Origin: Lolium rigidum
Lineage: Eukaryota > Streptophyta > Magnoliopsida > Poales > Poaceae
DNA length: 64,000 nt
Assembly: GCF_022539505.1 (NCBI RefSeq)
Contig: NC_061510.1
Location: 92,396,292-92,460,291 of the forward strand
Direction of reading: 5' to 3'
The notes below the pieces were generated by a model. The model ran no database searches and was not told the origin of the DNA. It was given only the letters and a program-made list of their open reading frames with translations. This document shows, piece after piece, positions 56,690-64,000 of the stretch (position 1 is its first letter; each line of letters opens with the position of its first letter). A program made the position numbers and the translations under genes.

Positions 56690-58780
56690 GATGATTAGAT
56701 GGTTGGTCGATCACTCGTACACTCGGGGGTGGAGCAAGTGAGGCTTGGTGTGATGGCACAAATATCAATATCTTGTGCATCCTACACGGCCTCACTTACT
56801 CCATCTCTGGATGTTAATATTTGTTTCGACCAACAAAGTATGAGGCATTCCATTTAGTTGATACCACTTGGCTCTTTCTTCCATTTTAGTGCCGATGATT
56901 AGAATGTTCGGTCAGTCTGTACACTCCGAGGTGTCGCTAGTGAGCCTGGTGTGATGGCACAAATATCAATCTCTTGTGCATCCTACCCGGCCTCACTAAC
57001 GCCATCCCGGGATGTTCATATTTGTTTCGACCAACAAAGTATGAGGCATTCCATTTAGTTCATACTAGCTACTTCTTAATTGCATTGGCCTTTCTTCCAT
57101 TTTAGTGCCGATGATTAGAATGTTTGGTCACCTATACGCCGCAATATACTTTGTAGACGAGCCCCCTTTCCCTGGCCGCCGTTCCGTGAACGAGTCCTTG
57201 ATGAGACAACAACGCCGACATGCCTCTCCGGCGCAGCACCACTTTTCTTCTCTCGCCGTCCGGTACGTGAACGAGTCCTTAATGCCAAGACGGTGCCAGC
57301 CTCCCTAGCATCATGCCGACCCCTGTTGTCGCGCTTCGGGCCGTGTCGATCATGCGCCCTGCACTCTTCGCCTTCTTGCCCGGTGAACGAATAGACTAAT
57401 CGTTGGAATAAGGAAGCCGATGACGGCCGATCGCAATTTAATCTTGCGACCGGCTGTCATCGGTTTCCTTATTCCAACGATCAGCCTATTGGTTCACCGG
57501 GCAAGAAGGCGAACGATGCAGGGCGCGGGACTCACGGCTTGAAGCGCGGCAACACGGCCCGGCATAATGCTGGGCAGGCGGCACGGTCTTTGCATCAAGG
57601 ACTCGTTCAGCTGGACAGCGAGGGACTGGCGTGGTTCTGCGCCGGAGATGCAGATCGGCGTTGTTGTGTCGTCAAGCACCCGTTGACGGAACGCCGACCG
57701 AGGAAAGGGGGCCCTTCTGCAAAGTATTTGTGTTGACCAACAATGTATGAGGCACATATTCTATTTTGTCATTCCATTTGCTTTGAGATTTTCAAAATGC
57801 CGATGATTAAAATGTTTGGTCACCGTACACTCGGGGGTGGCGTAAGTGAGCCTGGTAAGATAGCACAAATATCAATCTCTTGTGCATCCTACCTGGCCTC
57901 GCTTACGCCATCCCGAGATGTTCATATTTGTTTCGACCAACAATGTATGAGGCACTTATTCCATTTTGTCATTCCATTTTCTTTGAGATTTTCAAAATGC
58001 CGATGATTAAAATGCTTGGTCACCGTACACTCGGGGCGGTGTTAGTGAGCCTCGTGTGATTGCACAAATATCAATCTCTTGTGCATCCTACCTGGCTCGC
58101 TAACTCCGTCCCGGAATGTTAATATTTGTTTCGACCAACAAAGTATGAGGCCCTTGTCATTCCATTTGCTTTGGTATTTTCAAAATGCCGATGATTAAAA
58201 TGTTGGTCACCGTACACTTGGGGGTGGCGTAAGTGAGCCTGGTAAGATAGCACAAATATCAATCTCTTGTGCATCCTACCTGGCCTCGCTTACCCCATCC
58301 CTAAATGTTAATATTTGTGTTGACCAACAATGTATGAGGCACTTATTCCATTTTGTCATTCCATTTGCTTTGAGATTTTCAAAATGCCGATGATTAAAAT
58401 GTTTGGTCACCGTACACTTGGGGGTGGCGTAAGTGAGCCTGGTAAGATAGCACAAATATCAATCTCTTGTGCATCGGACTTGGTCTCACCGACGCCATCC
58501 CTAAATGTTAATATTTGTGTTGACCAACAATGTATGAGGCACTTATTCCATTTTGTCATTCCATTTGCTTTGACATTTTCAAAATGCCGATGATTAAAAT
58601 GTTTGGTCACCGTACACTCGGGGCGGCGTAAGTGAGCCTGGTAAGATAGCACAAATATCAATCTCTTGTGCATCGGACTTGGTCTCACTTACACCGTCCC
58701 TGAATGTTAATATTTGTGTTGACCAACAATGTATGAGGCATTTATTCCATTTCTCTTGTGCATCGGATACTTGTTGGTCT
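56690..58780. repeat. Tandem array of about eight 188-216-bp units
   Basis: Unit starts (GATGATTAGA/GATGATTAAA) are at 56690, 56894, 57110, 57802, 58002, 58190, 58389 and 58589. Shared blocks are GGTCACCGTACACTCGGGG, AGTGAGCCTGGT, GCACAAATATCAATCTCTTG, TGCATCCTACC and CGACCAACAATGTATGAGGC. The third unit is interrupted by the foldback at 57147-57733 and has lost about 100 bases of its own sequence. Confidence 0.9.
57147..57733. repeat. Large foldback: about 290-bp inverted repeat with 7-base loop
   Basis: Arms of about 57147-57436 and 57444-57733, loop TTTAATC. Near the centre the arms are almost exact (AAGGAAGCCGATGACGG versus AAGGAAACCGATGACAG). Further out they are similar with scattered mismatches (TCGCCTTCTTGCCCGGTGAA in both, ACGAGTCCTTGATG in both). 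A transcript would fold into a long imperfect hairpin. Confidence 0.85.
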
Positions 58781-58789
58781 CACTTTCTT

Positions 58790-59158
58790 CCATTTTCATC
58801 ATAGTAGGAAGCTGGATGGAAGGACCCCGATGCAAGCGAGCCTGGTGGGTAGAGATGACGGAGCAAAGGAGGAACCGGATGAAGACTACTTTGTATCTCG
58901 AAATTGTGAATTTTGTATGAATTAAGAGTTGTATGCAAAACATTTGACACTTGCCACTATATATGTATCTCGATCGGGCTCTAAGTAATGTGATGATGAT
59001 GTCTATGTTATATCCGTGCAATGTACATGATATTTATATTATATCTGAATGTTGCTGTATATAACCTCGTGTATCCGTATTGTGTATACGTATTGCTGTG
59101 TATAAACTGTATATGTATACCAGGCAGCACAAAATCGTGTATAATACAAGCAAATTCT
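58790..59158. other. AT-rich 3' part of the CACTA interior
   Basis: AT-rich and UTR-like (TGTATATAACC, TGTATATGTATACC). No ORF is supported. Confidence 0.45.
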
Positions 59159-59364
59159 GTGGCGCACTAAGAAGCAATTCTGTGGCGCACTCTTTTACTG
59201 TGGCGCACCTAAGAAAAAGTGCGCCACGAAACTCTTATTTTTGTGGCGCACGATCAGGTGCGCCACAGAAAGCTTATTTTTGTGGCGACGTTTCTGTGGC
59301 GCACCACCCGTGCGCCACAGAATCAAATTTTCGTGCGCCACTGATGAGGCTTTTCCTACTAGTG
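59159..59364. repeat. Right subterminal repeats and TIR of the 5.2-kb CACTA
   Basis: GTGGCGCAC / GTGCGCCAC units, then CTTTTCCTACTAGTG at the end, complementary to the left TIR. Confidence 0.85.
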
Positions 59365-60460
59365 TCCGTTCCAAACAGTGTGTCTTCCTTGGCTATAGTT
59401 CCATGCACAAAGGGTACAAGTGTCTCCACATTCCATCCAACCGTGTCTATATCTCCCGTGATGTTGTCTTTGATGAAAATCTGTTTCCGTTTGCTCCCCC
59501 AGTTCCACCAGTGTCCACTAATCAGCCCTTGGTGTCTTCTCCTACTTTGCCTGGTCAATTTGATGATGTTGCATATTCTCCTGTTTTGCTTCCTAACCAT
59601 GGTGCAGGTGTTGGACGAGGTGCTCGCCTTGAGCTTCTGGACGATCCCCCTCTGGCTTCTCCTGCTGCCCAGTTCACGACGATCCGGTGGCGCCTTGCAT
59701 GGCCCATGCACCGCCCTCGGTTGCCGTGCTGCTGCCCGCTCATGCGCCTGAGCGCGCTGCCGCGCCCGACACGTCCCCGCCTCCTGCTGGGTCGCGCCCT
59801 GCGTCGCCCTCGCCTGGGCCGTCACCCCCGCCTGGGTCGCCTGCGGCGACGTCTGCCACCTCGTCACCTACATCGCCGACTGGGCCACCGTGCTCGTCAC
59901 CGCTCCTGTCGCCAGCGCCAACGCCACCTGCGACTGAGTCACCGGTTGTCTCGCCCCCTGTGCCCACAGCTCCCCCTTCCACCGTGCCTGCACCTGTGCT
60001 CTCTCGACCTCACACCGGTAGTCGGAGTGGCATCTCTCGCCCCAAGGAGCGCACTGATGGGACTGTTGCTTGGCTTGCCGCATGTCTGTCTCAAGCGGTT
60101 GCGGATCCTACTGCTGAGCCTCGTCACTACTCTGCAGCAATGCAGATTCCTCATTGGCGCCAAGCTATGGACCTTGAGTATCAGGCTCTTCTCAAGAATA
60201 AAACATGGTCCTTAGTTCCGCCACGGTCAGGTCTCAATGTTATTGACTGCAAATGGGTGTTTAAGGTGAAGAAACATGCAGACGGTACCATTGAGCGCTA
60301 TAAGGCTCGCTTGGTGGCAAAGGGATTCAAACAGCGATATGGTATTGATTATGAGGATACATTCAGCCATGTTGTCAAGCCAACCACCATTCGTATTCTA
60401 CTTTCTGTGGCTGTTACTCGTGGGTGGTCTCTCCGCCAGCTGGACGTTCAGAATACTTAG

Positions 60461-63400
60461 CATGTAGTAACTTTTGTGGCAGAAAACCGGTATCATTGGA
60501 TTATATATGATTGTGATTTCCTATCACATAAATCATATATTAATGAGTAATTGTTAGTTAAAGTTATATCTTAAGAAATAAAATATGCCTTAACATTTAT
60601 AGTTGTGCGGGCTAAAATATTTGTCGCATCGTGACAAATTTAAATCCACTTAAGCATCAAAGTTGCACCATCTGAATTGCGTAACATACAAAGTCCACTT
60701 TGAAGCAAGTATGCGATAATTTGTAGGATAGACAGACACATTAGTTCTATATGCTGGCTTTAGATTTCCGAGGCCACGGGTTTGCTGGTTTAGAGGTCAA
60801 AGCCGCCTCAACTCATGCAAGCCTCCCAAGATTGCACTAGTAGAAATAATGTATTAGTGTTATTCTTTTATGCACAGCGATAATCGCTGATTGAAGAAGG
60901 AAAAGGCTAATTATTTGCACGAAAAACCATCACTTTGCAAAGCTAACAGGATGAGAGCATAGCTGATAGAGATTGCGCGACAGACGGCAAAGATTGCGTA
61001 AGGGCTAAGTGACTACTGCTTTCAACGGCAAGCTTTTGGAACGGAGAACAACATCACAGTGATGAATGTTGATAACGAACCTCTTCGATGCAGCGCAACT
61101 GAAGTTAATTTCCAAAGGCAGCTGTTTTGAAAACAAAAGCATGCTGACCTGGCTGACACTATCAGCCAAGCACCTGTACTCCACGGGAGGTCCTAGCTCT
61201 ATCTAGAAAAGGGCCTGGTTTGCGTCAAAGTGTAAAGATGAGAATCTATATGGGAGATTTTGCCTTGACTAGATTTTTCTTACTCCAAATAGTTTGAACT
61301 TCCCCAAAACTAACATGAATATCATGGTCAATAATCCAGTCCGGAAACTGAAGTATCATAACTAACTAAACTAGGTGAAGGATTTTATTGCCACCATCCC
61401 TTTTTTAGGATCTTTAGCTCCTTTGAGAAAATTGGTGATATGTGTTGGTCAGGAAATGCAGGCAATGGCTTTATTTTCTTCCACCAAAGTTCTAGTGATA
61501 CTATATGAGCAACTAGTGAGGTCAAGCGCAGGTGGATTCCCATAGGGTTTTAAATTACAGATCGATCTACAAAGTTGTTCTTACTTGATGTAGAACTGAA
61601 ATTTAAAAACCTGCAGGTGATGCGCATTTCCATTTCACTTTACCCAAATAAATTGTTATAAGAACGTATGCTTTTCAAGGGAAAAAGGACGCATTAGAAG
61701 GTAGTGCAAGTCTGTGGGAATCAACCTATGAGCTATTTGTAGTAGTGCATTCCCCTTTGGCTCTAAGAAAATATAATGGGGTTGCATCCTCCATTAACTT
61801 GCAGCTGTTTATGTTTAGTTATTGGGTAAAATTAGTACTTCATGGAAAAGGCAAGACCGAAAGAAGACCTGACGAAGAGCTTGTAAAACAAAGCAGACCA
61901 AAAAGTGAAAAGGCTTATGCTAATGACGGGAAAAGGAGGAACCTTATGCTTATGATGCTAGCTACCTAGCTACTACTTGATTTTTTTAGTGGAATAAACA
62001 ATCTTCACTTACTCAAAGAATCAGGATTGACGACCGTTTTAGCAGCACTCCTACTTTTGTACCATACAAGTAGCTTTTTATCAGGTTTCAAATGTTTCAT
62101 TTGTCTGGTTATTTCGGAATAATAGGAGTAATAAAATGTAATTTGAACACCCTCTTATTAGAATCTACGTATAGAAATGAACATTAGTTGAGGTTCTATC
62201 TTACCTTGCTGTCTTGCTTCTTCATGGAGGATAACCTCCGGACTCTACATCAACTGATGCAAGCAACCATATATACCTAGCTCCACAACAAATAATTATC
62301 ATCACTCCATGAAAACACATGGGGTGTTAATTGAACAAACAAAAGTTTTTCTTTATGTTCTCTTTATATTTTATCTTAGGCGTCGTGTAATGGAAAACTT
62401 TTGATATCATCCGGCACTGGGGGAATAAGATTCATGGATGGGTTATGGTCTTATGGATATGTACAAGCCAGTGCCTCGCCACCGATCTTTCATGTGGTTT
62501 GCCAAATGCCAAATTGCCAATTGCCTGAAGAATAATTTAAAGTTTCTCCACGCAAAGGGGGGAGTATATATTGTAGGTGCTTGCCTGCCACCTTTCTTAG
62601 TGTTGCTGAAGCACCCGTGGACCCCATTCAATCTTATAATAATGGCAATCTTTAGGGCAACTCCTTTTTGTGTTGTGATAAAAGGATGCTGTGGGAGGTG
62701 CTAAATCTCCCCTCGCTGTCCATGACGATCCTTTCTTTTTTAATCTGTCTACAGAGTAATAGAATGATGGTCTCGGTTTGTGCTTGGCAAAGCATATTTA
62801 ACTTGTCCTGTTTTAGTGATGAATTAAGAGAGGGCAGCATATTTTGTCATATCTAGTTCAATAGTTGGGTGGTTTATAACGTGTGAGAATTGCTTTTGTG
62901 TCCTTTTTAATGTGCATGTGCCTATGTCCGCATATTTAGTGGGCTTTGTTGGTGAAAAAATGATAAAGCATACTTCCCATAGAAAAATGAAAGATGGAAC
63001 AAATTTTCCTACTTCAGTAATAACATTACAAATATCCATTCGACTCGTGGAAGCATACAGACCACACGCAGCACAGAGTGGAGAGTATAGTCTTAATTTG
63101 GGGAGCTTGAGAATTTTATGAGGTGCGTACATACACTCCAAACAATGATCATTTTTTTTTCATAAAATGTAAACATCATTCCTCGTATGGATACATTTTT
63201 TTAATCAAAATACAATAGTGAATATTATATCGTAATTAAATTGTAAAAGGATTATATTTTTTAAAGACACATAAAGGGCATCTGACATCTAATATTTACC
63301 AAGATAAATGGAAAAGCAGCGAACAACAGGACAAAAAATAAGGGTTATGAATTATGAGTATTTTATTCTCTCTCTCAATTCGAATTTTGGTGTTTCTTTT

Positions 63401-63928
63401 CGGTCCATGCAGTTACCATTATTTTTGGTAATGTGAGCTGTTCGGTTGCGCTTACTTCAGGATTTTGGATTTTAATTTATACAAGTCACAAAGCACCTAA
63501 ATAGGTGTTTCTGGATTAAGCTTTTAACTTTACACTGATTATTGTTGTATGATGATATAAACCAACAGCCAAAATCAAAAGCATACGTTTATGGTGATTT
63601 TGTCGCATATATAAGCCAAAAGGCAAAAGCAAGAAACAAGCCAACCAAACACCCGATTGTTGCAAGAACATTATAGCTACCCTTGTTCTGGAAGCATGTA
63701 CATGTGCCAAACAGGGACAGAGCATTTAGCTTGGCCCCAACGACCGGACCAGATAGATCGGGGCCGGCTAATGTAAACAAAAGAAAGTAAACATAGGGGA
63801 AGATATCATTTTCCATTAATTCAAGGTTCGAGAACTCTGACCCTAGTGAGGAAAACCAAAGAGATGTGACGGCATGCCGACGGGGGTGTAGTGCGGTTTG
63901 TGCCCAGATGGGTTTCAGCGGGTAGCGA
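60461..63928. other. Unassigned intergenic DNA
   Basis: No gene, LTR or terminal repeat recognised. Two short open frames were considered. 61745-61969 (+) is basic and has no domain. 63589-63816 (-) has a hydrophobic stretch (IGCLVGLFLAFAFWLIYA) that could be one membrane segment of a lost gene. Neither has enough support for a call. Confidence 0.4.
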
Positions 63929-64000
63929 CACTACGGGAAAGCCAGGCTTTGCCGGGCGCCACTTTGCACGGCAAAGATGCCTATATGCATGGCAACGGCT
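63929..64000. mobile_element. CACTA terminus entering the window edge
   Basis: CACTACGGGAAAGCCAGGC followed by TTTGCCGGGCGCC and CACGGCAAAG, the style of CACTA elements with CGGCAAAG subterminal repeats. Only the first 72 bases are present. Confidence 0.6.

Larger units (their letters stand above)
54198..59364. mobile_element. Non-autonomous CACTA element, 5167 bp, inside Copia pol
   Basis: TIR CACTAGTAGGAAAA at 54198 and its complement ending at 59364. TSD TCC on both sides (54195-54197, 59365-59367). Both ends carry GTGGCGCAC / GTGCGCCAC subterminal repeats. No transposase ORF exists. The interior holds a GC-rich leader-like block, a direct duplication and a tandem array containing a large foldback. 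Confidence 0.9.
51238..60460 (+). mobile_element. Ty1/Copia retrotransposon, 3' truncated and interrupted
   Basis: A short 5' LTR, a tRNA-iMet-type PBS and gag-pol in Copia order (gag, protease, integrase, RT). Coding stops abruptly after RQLDVQN at 60455, inside RVT_2, before the YVDD catalytic motif. RNase H and the 3' LTR are missing, and I find no second LTR copy to the end of the window. A CACTA element (54198-59364) splits the integrase-RT junction. Confidence 0.8.
51592..60460 (+). pseudogene. Copia gag-pol polyprotein, broken
   Basis: The first surviving ATG is 51592, but the frame is open back to an ATA at 51394 that may be the mutated original start. The first segment (724 codons) has a Pro/Ala-rich N-terminus. 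Gag begins about residue 184 (KLNADNYLLWRAQVLPLLRS), with a CCHC knuckle at 442-455 (CQLCGIEGHLASRC). The protease has WYMDTGATDH with Asp497. The integrase zinc finger starts at His626 (HWHSHLGHP), and the first catalytic Asp is residue 690 (SDVWG). A 2-base deletion near 53760 shifts the frame, and 53768-54197 continues with SDCGGEY and NGVAERKHRH. After the CACTA insertion the text resumes as RSKQCVFLGYSSMHKGYKCL, shifts again near 59690, and ends with RT ([37 protein letters not shown]). Confidence 0.85.

Noticed and set aside
56690..58780. Centromeric-type satellite
   Set aside because: Only about eight units, enclosed within the TIRs of one CACTA element.
63589..63816. Small membrane protein gene on the minus strand
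   Set aside because: One hydrophobic stretch only, with no family recognised, no promoter and no flanking exons.

Overview
This window is intergenic DNA from a grass, most likely a pooid and probably Triticeae (wheat, barley or Aegilops type). The reasons are a single compact, intron-less host gene, dense CACTA transposons with subterminal repeats of the TTTAGTCGCGGTT and GTGGCGCAC types, a LARD retrotransposon, LINEs, a tRNA-derived grass SINE and a 100-N assembly gap. I could run no database search, so all family names come from recognised protein and terminal motifs.

Layout. 1-1540 is GC-rich, repeat-like and has no convincing gene. 2230-3733 is a TIR element carrying a frameshifted B3-domain gene with its own TATA box. 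About 3900-4480 is an antisense, decayed copy of mitochondrial 26S rRNA (a NUMT). 5535-6097 is a plant-mobile-domain fragment. The gap is at 6608-6707. 6708-7441 and 8035-8765 are head-to-head copies of the same CACTA end. 8035-19009 is an 11-kb CACTA element with a TNP2 transposase lacking its core, a long second ORF with a Ulp1-like C-terminus, a divergently oriented 187-aa ORF and an AT-rich tandem array. 19020-30170 is a graveyard of LINE pieces, a small insertion with 5S-rRNA-like sequence at one end and CACTA-like sequence at the other, a perfect hairpin and a GRF-type zinc-finger fragment.

The one clear host gene is at 31074-32132 (+). It is a FANTASTIC FOUR (FAF) family protein of 352 aa with an upstream TATA box.

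34025-48716 is an almost full LINE on the minus strand, bounded by a 10-bp target duplication. Its ORF1 is split by a 6.87-kb LARD (41630-48497, TSD GCGAT) with two 1702-bp LTRs and no gag-pol. A SINE with a 13-bp TSD follows at 48837-49144. 51238-60460 is a Copia element with a very short LTR (about 128 bp). Its gag-pol is frameshifted, interrupted by a 5167-bp non-autonomous CACTA (54198-59364, TSD TCC) and cut off inside the reverse transcriptase. The rest is unassigned until another CACTA terminus starts at 63929.

The genes here do not form a shared pathway. The logic is nested transposition around one developmental gene. The most interesting architecture is in the 11-kb CACTA, where both minus-strand genes are preceded by the same arrangement: a TATA box directly abutting TTTAGTC-type inverted repeats. 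The element's transposase-binding subterminal repeats therefore appear to be duplicated as the promoter module of its second gene.
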